A program made the position numbers and the translations under genes. Below the pieces are notes generated by a model. The model was not told the DNA's origin and made no database searches. It saw only the letters and a list, made by a program, of their open reading frames with translations. From Rhabdornis inornatus (taxonomy: Eukaryota; Chordata; Aves; Passeriformes; Rhabdornithidae), in contig VWZS01003954.1 in assembly GCA_013397075.1 (NCBI GenBank), positions 1 to 64,000 of the forward strand: a stretch of DNA of 64,000 bases, written 5' to 3'. Of this stretch, positions 24,001 through 35,985 are shown piece after piece (position 1 is the first letter of the stretch; each line of letters begins with the position of its first letter).

Positions 24001-27000
24001 GCATTCTCAGTAAAGCTGATAATCAGAATGGTGGTGAAAAAATGCAGGTGCAGAATAGCTACAAAATCCTTCCCACATACAGCAAAAGCAATTGATCTTA
24101 CACCGATTAACTTGAAGATCCTTATTATTCATTATTAGAACCAGGACCTGTTAAGAGTTCATCAATTCCAAATGATGTTCAACTACTGCATGATTCATAC
24201 TGAAGTCTATATACACACCTCTCTCTTAAAAATTTTCCAGATTCCTCTATATGTCCCCAATATTTCTATCACACATACTTGAATCTTAAAAATCCATACA
24301 TTAGTTTTCAGTTAATGCACTTAGATCTACTTAGAGGAAACAACAAAGAAAGCTGCATTTCAAAAGTGTCTATGCCAAGTTCTCTCAGGAGTAAACAAAT
24401 CCCTGTGGTTCTGATATCCAGGAGAAAAAAACTAAGTGGAATTACAAGTTAGAAACAAAGAGATAAAAGGGTTTTTCCAACAAAAATACTTAAAAATCCA
24501 AAAGCTTCCAATGTTTTAAAAGCTTCAGTGGAAAATGGAAAGGAGACATTCTAATTCTGAGATCAATTTTACAACTATACTATGAGCAAAGATATTCCAG
24601 CTGTATGATCGACTCTTCTAAACAAACTCATCTGTTTAGTTTATTGAAACAGCAAGAACAGAACACCAGAATTTCCATTCACAAGCTCATTTACAATCTT
24701 GTTAAACAGTGCTGTCTGTTTTCATGGATTAAATCAGGTCAAATAGATTCAAGATTTGCATTAGTGCATTTCAATAACCAGACTCTGACACCTCCATGAA
24801 AAGCAAATTCATTGGGATTCCTACTATTTTGTTGGCACGTTTATAAGCAGTGGAGTTAGCTATCCTCAGTTTTCAATCAGATATATAACTCCTATGTTTT
24901 CCTTACATCCCTCTCCCTACCCTAGTCTCTTCATAGTTCAGCTTTATTCTGTACCTCACTGCAACAATGACACCTATGACAAACACAAAGGTTTAGTCAA
25001 TCCAGGATGAAATTACTTGGCCTAAGTAGAACAATCATTCCTTCCCATTTCATAAGATACCCAATTCAGAATCACAATGCTGCCTCTTTATGGAAAAAGG
25101 TTTCAAGATACTATCTTCATGAAGAATCTTAAAGTGGCCCTACAGATACTATCTCAGAAAACAAGAATGCTAGACTTCACTTGCTGTGGTTAATAAACAT
25201 GCATGCAATTAAATTTATTCCTCTTAATCCAAAAATCCTACTGCAAACCTGAGAACAACTATTAACTATTGTACTTGAAGCAGCCTTCTGCTTCTCAGTG
25301 CACCCAGCACAACGGACACACTTTGTTTGAGAGTTAAACATAATTATAACTCATACCCAAAGCTGGGGTATGAGTTATACTCAGCTGGGAGCTGAGTTAT
25401 ATGGAGAAACCAAACTGCAGTTATCTTCTTTGCTACTGCAGCCCATGCAGGGAAATGAGGCTTAGGACACATGCTCAGATGTTGGGCCACTGCAATTGCT
25501 GCTGCTATCCAAAGAGAGAGGACTTTCTCCTTCTCCCTGCCATCTTTGCCACTTCTCTTACACAAACTCACTGCACCTCTCCAGCTCCAACTGAACTTAT
25601 TAAATAGAATCAGAGTAACTAAAGTTTGGGAGAAGCTTGGTGACCCACTCTACATTAGAGCATCTCACTGAGGAATTCAACAAGCACTGAAGTCAGCACA
25701 AAACATGGGGATTAATTTAATAGTAATAAATTGATAAAGCAATCCATCTTAACGTGAAATATTTAACCATCACATGCCCTTTGCTCTTTTAACAGCTTTT
25801 TTTCTTTCAATTTCAGAATGTATAAACATGAAATTCTGCAAACATTAGGCATTCACCATGAACCATGTTTCATCATGAAAGTGGACTCATCCAGTAAAGT
25901 CATAACCAATGCATACTTCAACAGAACTGTCTTCACAGCCACATCTGGAATTCTTAATAGATTAATACAAGTTACAGCTTAAGGTATGTGCAAATAAACT
26001 GCATGGGATTTGTCCATTTCTGATTCAAAGGTTCCACTTGCCTCAAGCCTGACAGAATATCCAGAAAGGAAGTTTTCTGCTATTTTTGTGCATTACTTGT
26101 ACCCATGGACTTCTTCATGCTTAGGGGAGTCAGAAGACAGCAAGACCCTCTCCTGTCTCAGCACTACAAGTGTTAGATTGGCCCAGATGCCCAAGGATTA
26201 AATGAAGCTTACAATCACATCCTGTCTCTCTACCTAGCATAAGCTAAGCCCCTACACCTCAATCACAACAGCATTTAGTTTATCCCACTGCGCTAAACTT
26301 CATAAAGCTAAACTCCCAAAAGCTAACCTATAAGGAAAAAAAGCTGTTTGCGTCTATTCAAATAGCTAAATCTGCCGAACAAAGTCAGGTGAATCCCTAT
26401 GGATTGACACAGTATGGATTGCTACTAACGGCAACAAGAAAAACACAGCAGCTCCAAATTGCAGATGAAGTTCACTAACAAAATAAAAATCAATCTAAGT
26501 AACCTCTTTAAGGAATTTCTTGACAACCGATGAGCTTAAAAAGCACTGACAACACACAAGCAGAGAAGAATAAGGGATTGAAAGTGTTTCCCACAATCAT
26601 AATTTTCAAAAAGATACTAAGTCTTGTGTAGCTAAACATCTTTTCCCCTTATACTAACAGGAAAAGATAACCATATCAAAGCGTGATCAGCAAAATTTCA
26701 AATGTAAGAAAAATCAACTTACAACTTTAGTTATATACCGAAGAGAACTATGCAGGTTAGACAACAACCTGACAAGTAGCTTACTTCTTTCCAAGCTACC
26801 TATGTAACGTGACAACCTAAACCATCTCAGCCACCATGTCAAAACATTTAAACTTACTGTTAAAGTTGCAGCATTAAGGAGAGAGTCTATTCTTAAACAT
26901 ACTAAATGTTTAAGAACATTCAAAACTGTCTCTTCAGTGCTTATGGATGAAGTAAATTCTTAAATTCCATAAAACATGTAACTTGAATAAAAAAATCCAT

Positions 27001-27367
27001 ATATAATTACTAAGCATATCATTTTAGTGCAAGTTATATCATTGGTATTAGCGTGCAGCAAATTTTATTTTAGGAAAATAATTTATCATTAACTGTTCAG
27101 ATGGGCTTTTAACAGATGCTAGCAAGTTTCTATTTAACAAAACAATATAATTGAAAAAATCTACTCTTGGTAGTAACACTTGAGTCTACAATTCCAGAAC
27201 ATAATGGAACAAGAAAAAACCCAGCGAAAGGCAACCACAATATAAGCAGGTGAAATGCATGTGAAGTAAACAAGATATTTTGTTTTGCCACCTTGCTGAA
27301 GAGCCAAAAAACATCAGCTACATCTGTCTGCAATCAAACAATAAAGTACTATTTAACAACATCCTAC
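18084..27367 (-). other. GXYLT1: GXYLT1 intron 2
   Basis: The largest intron at 9,284 bp. It holds AT-rich unique-looking sequence, a hairpin at 25346-25378 and several A-runs. I see no recognisable transposon or nested gene. Open frames (for example 19254-19541, 21960-22307, 25344-25571) have no family I recognise and look like chance. Confidence 0.8.
25346..25378. repeat. Perfect 13-bp inverted repeat with 7-base loop
   Basis: ATAACTCATACCC, loop AAAGCTG, then GGGTATGAGTTAT. It is followed by further partial echoes (gctgagttatat at about 25389), suggesting a small local duplication or inversion event. Located in intron 2. Confidence 0.85.
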
Positions 27368-27460
27368 CTAAAAGCAGCTTCCCAAAAGCAGTTCATTCCA
27401 CAAACATCAGAGGGCAGCATCCAATAGGAATTCCAGAAAGATACAGACAAATTCTTACAC
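27368..27460 (-). CDS. GXYLT1: GXYLT1 coding exon 2 (residues 119-150, cassette exon)
   Basis: A 93-nt exon whose frame reads CKNLSVSFWNSYWMLPSDVC and then GMNCFWEAAF plus two bases of Arg150. The WMLPSDVCGMNCFWEAAFR core matches human GXYLT1 and belongs to the stem/early lumenal region. Acceptor CTGTTAG, donor TTTAG|GTAGGA. The exon is symmetric (phase 2 both sides), so skipping removes exactly 31 residues in frame; a human isoform shorter by 31 residues is known. A second AG lies 7 nt further into the exon and would shift the frame. The homologous Cys-Lys pair supports the upstream acceptor. Confidence 0.94.
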
Positions 27461-29689
27461 CTAACAGAATAAGACAAAAATAACCTATATAAATGTTACT
27501 GATTTTATGGCAAAGTTAAATGGATAGTCTCCTAGTTCAAGCATAACTTGAACAGGTGGTTGGCAGAAAACTGGCTATGTAATGCAACTTGAATACAAAG
27601 GAGAAGGTATTAGATGTCAATCAGAATTTTTTAAAGGTAGAATGGTCCCATTCTTTACCCTTTCCTCTTCATATATTTTCAGAATGAGAAAAATAGGGGC
27701 TGAGATTTTTGAGGATCCTTCTATGTTCTAGTCTTAAATTAAGCCCATAGGTAAGGAGTGAATGGCAACACTTACTGCTAGAAAGGATGCCAACTTTTCA
27801 ATATCTTTGTCTACTCAAAGTGGAGGAGCAACTGTAACTTTTCATTTTCGAGGTTACATTATCCATTTAACAAAATCTCTATTCATCTGTTACTCTACTC
27901 AGTGCAAACGTGCAAATCTGACTTTTAATAAAAACAGGACTTAACAGCACCAAGGAATTCCATTGTTTCATCACAAATGGTTAATGCAATACAGAAATAA
28001 TCACAACACAAGTTTTTTTTCTTCATACTAACAGCAAGACTAATAATTTATTGACTTGTGCTACACTAACAGCTAAAAAAAGAGCATGCTTTATTAGTTC
28101 ACCATTACATTTTATGCAACAGCAATATAGGAAATATTTTATAATAGAAACAAAAGTATGTATTTCAAAGGTTCTGGTGAGAAAATCAACATCAAGAATT
28201 ACAATCTGAAATGTGTAAGCATAATATTGTAAAGCAAGAGACCTTCTCTGCTCCCTGCCCTGGTGATACAAAGCCAGTAGTTGTTTATTCTCCTTTGAAA
28301 GTTAGTATCTGTGAATGAAAGACGTGCAAGAAGAAAACTGACACAAAAGCTGCTGATGGAAAGCTATTTAAGGACGGTAGCTCAGAACGCTTCTGAAAGT
28401 TGGCTTTGCAACTTTGAAATTAATCAGTATCATCCTGGTAATGTAATCTGAAACCTGTAAAGGCCAATGTTTTGCAAACACCAGACAATACTAGCTTAAC
28501 ATAGCATCAAAGAATGTCAAGCTGTGTAATTTCTGCTTTTTGTAACACTTGAGAAAAACGACCTGATAAACACAGTGTTTCACAAAGCCTCATTTAAGTG
28601 CTGTGGGGGATGGTGCAGTTCTTTGGTAGATCACAGGAGATCCTTGTATTCTGTAGATAAATGTGTTTGCAAGAATTTTCAAGTAACTTTATTTCATGAT
28701 TTAAGAATGCTCTCCACAAATAAATACCCAGGTACAAAAAATGAAAATATAGACTGCAACTCTATTTCATGCACTACTCTAAACCAAAGTATAAAACCAT
28801 GAGTTCTCTCTGCCAGATTCTTTCTTACATTACTCTTTGTGGCTTTTGAAGTTTTACAAAAACTTCAGAGCACATAAGGTCTTGCATTTATCTGAAGAAC
28901 AATTTTTATGATCTCTACTATTAGCTTTTTGAAGTAAATGTTTCTCATTACTTTTAGGATAAATTAATAGACAATGTCTCCAAAAGAGTTTTCTGGTTTG
29001 GAAGATTATTATGCTATTATTACAGGGGATTCCTCTTCCACTTGTCAACAAGAATTTTCTTAGCTCTCTTGAGAATTACCCTACCCAAACTACCAAGGCA
29101 AGAGGCAAATCTGAAGTAGTGGCTAAGTAATTTCTCTGACACATTAGGCATTTCCAACATTCCATTTAGCACAAGATTATCAGCCTTGGGTTTGATTCAT
29201 AAACTGCATGTTTAAAACAGGATACATAGGGATGCAATTTACCTAATGTTAGCTCAAGACATTCTCCTGTCAACAGCAATTTCTCTCAATTGACCACGTT
29301 ACCATATTCCCCCAAATTTTTTTATATAAAGGATTAAGAGACTGGAATAATTGGACAACATTATCTTCTTGTCATTCACAATAAGGTCATTTAAAATGCC
29401 ACTCATTTTTTTTACTTGAAATAAAATTTGAGGAAAGCTTGGACTACAAACACTTGCTTTACACAGCTAGGGAGATGCATTGTACCTGTTCGCAAACAGG
29501 CACAATCACTGTTACCTCAGAGAGGTTACCAGTCAGACAGGAATAGTCACCTTCAGTACTACAGAGGGATATTTTGCTCACATCTATTATTGTTATGTGA
29601 TTAAAGGCCAATACCCACAAATAGAAAGTGGAAAATAATGTCAGGTGAAACAAACTAACCAACACACAGAGTACCCTAACACAGCTCTG

Positions 29690-30830
29690 ATTCACAAGGG
29701 CAGAGAGCCCATGAACCAGGCAGGTGATCCATCCACCAGCCTAGAAAACAGGAGAGACTCTCCAGGCCAGCTTACCAACTGCCTAATGAGGTTACTACCT
29801 GAAAGGGTGTAGGACTCATTGTGGGATCAAAGGTGGACTGGGGAGGAAGGAGAATGCAAAAAAAAGAGAGAAGAGGGTCCAGTCACATGTGAAGACTTCT
29901 ATTTCCTGGGCGACGGGAGTGGCTCCATACCATCTGCACATACAGAGGTCAAAGCGCCTGCAAATCAGAAGATGGTCACAGACCCCAGGGGCCCATGAGC
30001 CTGTGATGCCAGGGACTGGAGAGACATGTGTGCACACAGCGTGTGGGTGTGTGCATGTTGGTGCATGGAACCACCAGCAAGCAGAGCAAGAGGCTCAGGA
30101 GCTAGGAGTCAGACAGGCTGCAGGACTGGGCCAGACTCTGCAAAGAACAGTGAGTCTGAGCTACTGAAAAACCTCTCTTACACAGCCACAAGAGATTAGA
30201 GTCTGAGGGATGGCAACTGGAAGCACCAGAAAGTCTGAGCTGGCCACCTGGGGTTTGAGGAGTGGCTAATGTTTAAGGCTATAGGTAAGGACCAGCTATC
30301 CAAAAGACTCCCTCTCATGAGGCAATCCTGCGGCCAGCTGCCACAAGGCTAAGGCCAGTAACTGAAAAGATCCAGCACACTCACCTGTACATGCGTCCGC
30401 ACATACAAGAAGGTGTGAGTACCAGAAAATGAATTGGGGCTGCAAGCCTCAAGGATTCACACTCAGGTCATCAACAGTGGAGGGCACAGGATCAGGAGCC
30501 CTTTCCTAGATGGACCAAGTGTCTAAGGTGAGTTACTGGAGGAATCCACCTTACATACACTGATGTATTTTTCACTAAAACCTTTTACCCTGATCAGTCA
30601 GAGAAAGGAACAGCATCAGGATGCTTGTCTGTGGTTGTGCAAGCACTGTTTCCCGCGTGCTGATCTCTGTGGCCAGCTATGTGTATGCACTAAGAGCCTA
30701 TGGTCCCACTGGAATAAATGCTGTGCTTTGCTACTGCCTGGACCCAGGAACATGGAAATGCAGCAGCCTTGCCTCCATCACACTACTGGGCTGGACAATT
30801 CCGAACACCTTCCACTGTCAAAAATATAAA
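29690..30830 (+). mobile_element. Probable old retroviral LTR or related repeat
   Basis: This block has a composition unlike the surrounding AT-rich intron: GC-rich, with many cagg/ctgg words. It ends like an LTR, with a TATA-like 'ctatgtgtatgcacta', then a polyadenylation signal AATAAA at 30713-30718 inside 'ccactggaataaatgctgtg', then a short U5-like segment. I recall similar words in avian ERV LTRs, but I cannot name the family or fix its ends, and I saw no target duplication. Open frames in it (29889-30167 plus, 29816-30037 minus, 30563-30829 plus) overlap on both strands and are most likely non-coding. Confidence 0.45.
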
Positions 30831-32194
30831 AAAGAAGAAATATGAAGTTTCAAAAATCACTGGTGTCACAGACAAGCATTCTCAGTGATCTGTTTGCCAA
30901 TTCAAAGCATCTCTCCCTTAAGCAACTATCCATTTCTTAACCCCCTTTATCAGTTAATCTAACTTCAACATCCTTGGATAGTAGAAATTTTAGTACTGCA
31001 GACATAGAAAAGGTCTATTCCTCAGTCATGAAGACTGAGGCCCTGTGCTCAGGCAAGTCAAGTTTTAACCATAAGAAATCCCTCAACAATCAGAGGTCTC
31101 CTTTTTTTAATGGAGATCATGGTTGTCAGAAATACTTTTCAATCCATGTGGCATCTTTTGTACTGTAACTCCACAGCAAGCTTAGAAGAATGTCCAAATG
31201 GTGAGGGGTGCAGCCCTGATGACTACGTTCCTGTCATAATTCCTTTCATTAACAACTTAAGTTTTATCAAGTGCGTGAACCAACCAATAGACAGACCCAT
31301 GTTTCTCCTACAGCACAGCCCACAAGTGCAGCAAAACAGGAAGGATGAATCTCCTTTCTGCTTATAATCACACAGGAGTAAAAAAATGGGATGATAAGAT
31401 GCTTAATTCCCAAATGCACTAAGAATTTCTAATTCTCCTCAACAGCTCTTTCTGAACATTTGCAGCAATACCACAAATTTGTTATGAAATATTTTGTCAT
31501 AGAGGCAATGGCTTTATTGGATAGGAGATAGCTGATGTAATGCTAGATGTCTGATACCTAAACTTTTTAACTGGAAAAATCTTGATAACGTTTCACTGCT
31601 TCACAGCATTCCTATGCAAAATAATACTTGCTGGTCAAATGCTTGTCAAATTCAGCAGTTTTTAAATGAAGTTTCAACTTCAAATCATTCAATGTTTCAT
31701 CCTTTTAAGTTTACCTCCTATTTTGAAGTTCTTCGACAGGTCCTGGACCAATTTCTTAAAATAAGAATAGCTGAGAGGCAAACTGGTGAAACTGCTGGTT
31801 AAGCTCTGATACTGATGAAAACAGCTGTGTACAGGCCAAGGAAAGAACCAGCTACCTGTCACAACCACCCTCCTCTGCTAAGCTTGCGGATATACTTTCT
31901 ACCCTTTCCCATGCACTTAACTCTCCCTCTGCCAGAACAGTTAGAGACTGGTACAATCAAACATCACTGTTGCACATAGCAGAACAGTATGGCTGGCAGC
32001 ACAAAAATGCTAAACTACAGTGTAAGGGAAACATGTTCCATTTTAGCAGGGTCAAATTCACTGACCTCGCTAAATTCACAGAACTGACAAAAGGCTGATA
32101 CCTTCTGTATATCAAAATTGCTATTAGAATAGCACTTTTTTGGACCTGAATAGAAAGATGAACATTATCGGCCTAACTGAAGTGGCAATATTGA

Positions 32195-32312
32195 CAAAAT
32201 ATTGCCTTCAAGAGAGTCAACAGCTCCTCCCAGTTTTGTATCATCTGCAAACTTTCTAAGTATCCCTTCCCATCCTGTGTCCAAGGCATTTATGAAAATA
32301 TTTAGCTATTAA
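32195..32312 (-). pseudogene. CR1 LINE reverse-transcriptase remnant
   Basis: On the minus strand this translates without interruption to INALDTGWEGILRKFADDTK followed by LGGAVDSLEG. The FADD box is the catalytic Asp-Asp motif of the CR1 ORF2 reverse transcriptase and its flanks fit the family. Only about 35 codons survive; it is a dead fragment of an internal, not 3'-terminal, part of the element, lying in GXYLT1 intron 1 in sense with the gene. Confidence 0.85.
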
Positions 32313-34760
32313 ATTCTTAACGTGTTCTTCAGCTGTTTATATCAAGTCTCAAGATACAAACCTTTAGTCTCTAGTCCTCTTCTTCCTCAGACCAAAGTAG
32401 CGTTTGAAACAAACAACTCCTTACCAAACTGATTATCCAATAAATTCCCATGAATTTTGATGTTTGTTGGAGGATCCTGCCTCAGCCTGTAGCTCTAGTT
32501 TCAATATGGTACTTCTTTTTAAATTATTTCTTCTTAAACGTGTCATCATCACTGCTAAATTATTTCAGGTGTAGTATTCCAAAACCTTATTCGAGGTTTA
32601 CATGTTTCCAAAAACTAACAGAAAATCCAATTATGTCCCTCCCCTATCCCAGAGCATGATCAAGCTCTTTCTGCCCTTGTGGCATATACCAAACCATTCA
32701 GGCAAAGAAAACACTTCTTGGCTAAAGAAAACAGAAAAACACTGCTGAGTGCATGAATGCCTTCAGATGACAGTTAGATTTGCTTTGCCGAACTGTACTT
32801 TACAGCTATCAGTGAACACAGGTGAAGCAACCCATTTATGAAAGTTACTATTAACGCACACAAAATGTTAAACTTAAGGATTAGAAGGTGATCTAAATGC
32901 AATTTACTCTGTAATGTTATGCACCCTTCGGGATATTATTTGATCACAAGACAGTCAGAAGTGGGCATAAAACAGACAGGTGGCCTATATAGCACTGTGT
33001 GAATGCACATAGTGAAGAAGTAGCTGATGTATAAGAACTGAAAAACACCAGTACATTCAGCAAGATGTGTGTGTCACTTAGAAAAGCGAATGTAATGCAG
33101 TTTAACACTCAAGAATAATTTACAAATGCATCTAAAGGAACATGCAGTGCGACATTTCTTAACAGCCACATGACAGAGCTTTTCCTTAAACAAGAGTCTT
33201 TTCTAAGAGTCTGACACACAAGTAAGTGTTGGACATGCATTTTTTGCACAAACAGCATGTTTCAATAACTTACAACAGGGGATGTTTATCCTTAGCCTTC
33301 AGTTTGACATCAGTTTATAGGCAAAGAATTCCCACACAGGTGACAACAGACACTGGTTTTGCAAGGAAATATGCCCCTACAAAACTGTATGCAGTGGAAT
33401 TACTTGTGGCGCTTGAGACCTTTAGAAAAGAACTTTCTCAGTTAGTAAAACTTTTCTACTTGACAACATGGGGCAGATTCATCTCCCATCTGATATCACT
33501 GCAGCAAGAAGATTCTTGTACCTTGCTGAGGTTCTTCTCCACTCATATTTTAAAACTACACTTTTAGTAAAAATACTAAAAACACTATAGCTTTTAAAAT
33601 AAACTTGGTTCTTCTTTTGTTTACTAGCAGTATGATGCAACTTAAAGTAATTTTAGTGTTTAATAGTACAAATCATTTATTTACATTATTCTTCTGCCCA
33701 ACAAAAGTTTGCTTCATTTAAACTGAGTGTTTTCTTTAGGAAACCAAATATCATACATATGGTCTTTTTCATCATATTTTTATTTAGAACTATTAGATTT
33801 CAATCACTCACAAGGAGTTTTTAATCACAAACTAGAAGTTCATGTTATAATCTGTATTAGCTTGAACTAAAGCAAAAACACGGGGGGAAAAAACTCTTTT
33901 TAAGTAGTTACACCAGCTGAAAGCTGGGTTTCACATTTCAGCTGACTCCACCCCTAGTAACTGAGAATGCTGTTTCACGGTATTTTAAGATTATTAAGTC
34001 AGAGCTTGTCATCCTGCCATCCTCTTCCGTAAGTCCTTTACAACAGCATCGACGCTTTCATAATTACATGATGAGGCAATACAGAGCGCTGAGCTGGCCA
34101 AAAACGAGGTAGTTTTCAGGCAGGTCACCACTGCAGATCAACTCATTCGTGCGCTCAGAGGAGCACAAGCAGTGCAGGGACTGGGGGGCGCCAGAACTCG
34201 TTCAACACCAGGAAGCCAAACCAATAAACTTACTTTGCTTTAAACTGCTGTAGAATCTGAGTAGAGGTAGAGCTAGACTGGCCCAGAATGGTCTGGTCCT
34301 AATTTTTCCTCCATTTTCAATAACAGATTTCTCACCACTCCTCTTTTCCTGGATTTAGGACTCCCAGCAGCCACAGGTGAACAAGAATATGAAGCTATAA
34401 TCTAAAGGATGACTAGTAATTTCCATTCCATAACCTCATCATCACTTGGCCACATTAAAATTTCTGCTGACAGGGCAATAGAACTATGCAGTGTGAGATG
34501 CGTGGATGTGCACTCCTTTAATTACAGAACTGAACGCACTGGTTTCTGTGAGAAGACTGGCTGTATTAGGGTATGCCATAATAAAGTTTTGCTTCACTGA
34601 AGTTATATTTGATAACCATAAAGTTAGAAAGCCTCAGACCTGAAGGAGCACCGTGAAGTCGTCTCCTTTTGGAAGAAGGAAAGGCAACCCTCGTCGCTTC
34701 GCTCGCCCTATTCCCCCAAGCAGCGGCCAGGGACAGGCTCAGCGCCGCGGGGCCGCGCAC

Positions 34761-35116
34761 GAGGCCACTGAAAGTTTTCCTTGTTCGTTTAAGGCTTCCC
34801 CAGCCGCCGGTGCCCGGCCCGCGGGACGCCGGGAGGGAGCGGAGGGAGCGCACGGAGCCCCCAGCGCCCGCTGCCCCCGAAAGCGCCTTCCAGGCCCCGG
34901 CGGAGCCCGGCCGGCACCGCGCAGCCGGGGGCGCCCGCGGCCCCCAAGCCCCGCTGCGCCCGCGGCCGGCACAGAGACCGGCGCGCTCCCCNGCCTCTCG
35001 CGGCCGCCGCCGCCAGGCTCCTGCTCCAGGGAAAGGGCCAGCTGGCTGAGGCCGTAGAACAGCGAGCAGAAGGCGCAGCCCAGGCACAGCAGCGCCACCC
35101 GCGCGAACCGCCGCAT
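34761..35116 (-). CDS. GXYLT1: GXYLT1 coding exon 1 (start, membrane anchor, residues 1-119)
   Basis: Begins MRRFARVALLCLGCAFCSLF and then YGLSQLALSLEQEPGGGGRE, closely matching the human N-terminus: a short basic cytosolic tail, one transmembrane helix (about residues 7-28) and then the stem, as in a type II Golgi/ER glycosyltransferase. The ATG has A at -3; the frame stays open upstream to an ATG at 35443, but homology supports 35116. After residue 41 there is an ambiguous base (N at 34992) and a long Gly/Ala/Pro/Arg-rich stem. I place the donor at 34761 (CTC|GTGCGC) because it is in this frame and gives the phase 2 end that exon 2 needs. That donor is weak, so the 3' boundary and the stem sequence are provisional. 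Confidence 0.75.
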
Positions 35117-35221
35117 CCTCCCGCCCGGCGCGGCACAGCCGGGCGGGCCCGCGGCTCCGGCGACAGCGGGAGCTCGACAGGAGCGGCGGCAGCGCGATCC
35201 CCAGCGCAGTCCCGGCGTGTG

Positions 35222-35239
35222 AGGGGCGGGCAGGGGCGG
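35222..35239. promoter_or_regulatory. Paired GC boxes (Sp1-type sites)
   Basis: Two GGGGCGGG words separated by a few bases, about 110 bp upstream of the GXYLT1 start codon within the CpG island. Confidence 0.6.
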
Positions 35240-35436
35240 GACCGGGGCCCGGGCCGGGCGGGCCGCAGGGCGGGACCGCAGTGCCGCCCACTGTTTATTT
35301 GCCCCAAACGTGAAAAGAGCCGCGCCCCGCTTTTCTCGCTGCATCCCTTCCTCTGGCGCGGCCGTGTGCTCAGGCTGGTTTCGTCCCCATTCAGGCCTCC
35401 CGAACATCGGTCCGTGGGAGAAGTCGAGCGACGAAA

Positions 35437-35985
35437 TAGCCAAAGTAGAGACGGTGGTAGTCCCGGTCTGTTCCGCACTGGTGCGGCCTCACCTTGAATC
35501 CCATGTGCAGTTTTGAGAACCTCAGAATAAGAAGAATGTAAAGCTGTTAGAGGGTGTGTGTCTTCATTAAGGGCTCCCTCAAAATAACACTCTTTCTCCA
35601 CTCTCAATGCTTCTGTTGCACTAACTTTTCCTGTGTGAAAGCTTCACAGCTGCATCTGCACAAGGATATTCTATACGTATAAATATCTAAAGGGAGAGTG
35701 CTAAGACGATGGAGACAAACCCAGGAAATAGGACAAGAGGCAACAGGAGAAACTGGTGCACAGGAATTTCCACCTGAATATGAGGAAGAACTTTTTTTTT
35801 TTTGTGCAGGTGACTGAGCACTGCAACAGATTGTCCAGAGAAGTTGTGGGGTCTCCCTCACTGGAGATATTCCAGAACCATGTGGACACAATCCTGTGCA
35901 ATGGAGGACCCTGCTTGAGCAGAGAGGCTGGACCAGATGACCCACTGTGCTCTCTTTCAACCGTTACCCATTTTGTGATATTCCC
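35437..35985 (+). repeat. CR1 LINE copy abutting the GXYLT1 CpG island
   Basis: Starts with CR1 words 'gcactggtgcggcctcacct' and 'aagctgttagagggtgtg', continues through 'tacgtataaatatctaaa' and 'gatggagacaaaccc', and ends with 'agattgtccagagaagttgt' and 'gaggctggaccagatgaccc', close to the CR1 3' end. Plus orientation, opposite to GXYLT1. An internal stretch (about 35555-35660) matches less well and may be an insertion or a divergent segment. Confidence 0.82.

Larger units (their letters stand above)
27461..34760 (-). other. GXYLT1: GXYLT1 intron 1
   Basis: About 7.3 kb, ending at the proposed exon 1 donor. It contains a probable old LTR (29.69-30.83 kb), an antisense-looking CR1 reverse-transcriptase scrap (32.2 kb) and, near the promoter, moderately GC-rich sequence. 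No nested gene is supported. Confidence 0.75.
34690..35450. promoter_or_regulatory. GXYLT1: CpG island and promoter region of GXYLT1
   Basis: An abrupt switch from AT-rich DNA to very GC- and CpG-rich DNA spanning the first coding exon and the 5' flank. It is typical of a housekeeping TATA-less promoter. Two GGGGCGGG-type Sp1 boxes lie close together at about 35222-35239. The transcription start is not determinable by eye but should lie upstream of the ATG at 35116. The island stops where a CR1 copy begins (about 35440). Confidence 0.85.

Noticed and set aside
27368..27453. GXYLT1 exon 2 starting at 27453
   Set aside because: This downstream acceptor would give 86 nt and break the phase with the proposed exon 1, and it would drop the conserved Cys-Lys. 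The start at 27460 gives a clean 93 nt.
34566..35607. Long open frames on both strands in the CpG island (for example 34566-35291, 34789-35607, 34653-35057)
   Set aside because: High GC removes stop codons in all frames. Only the frame from 35116 shows the GXYLT1 N-terminus; the others are shadows.
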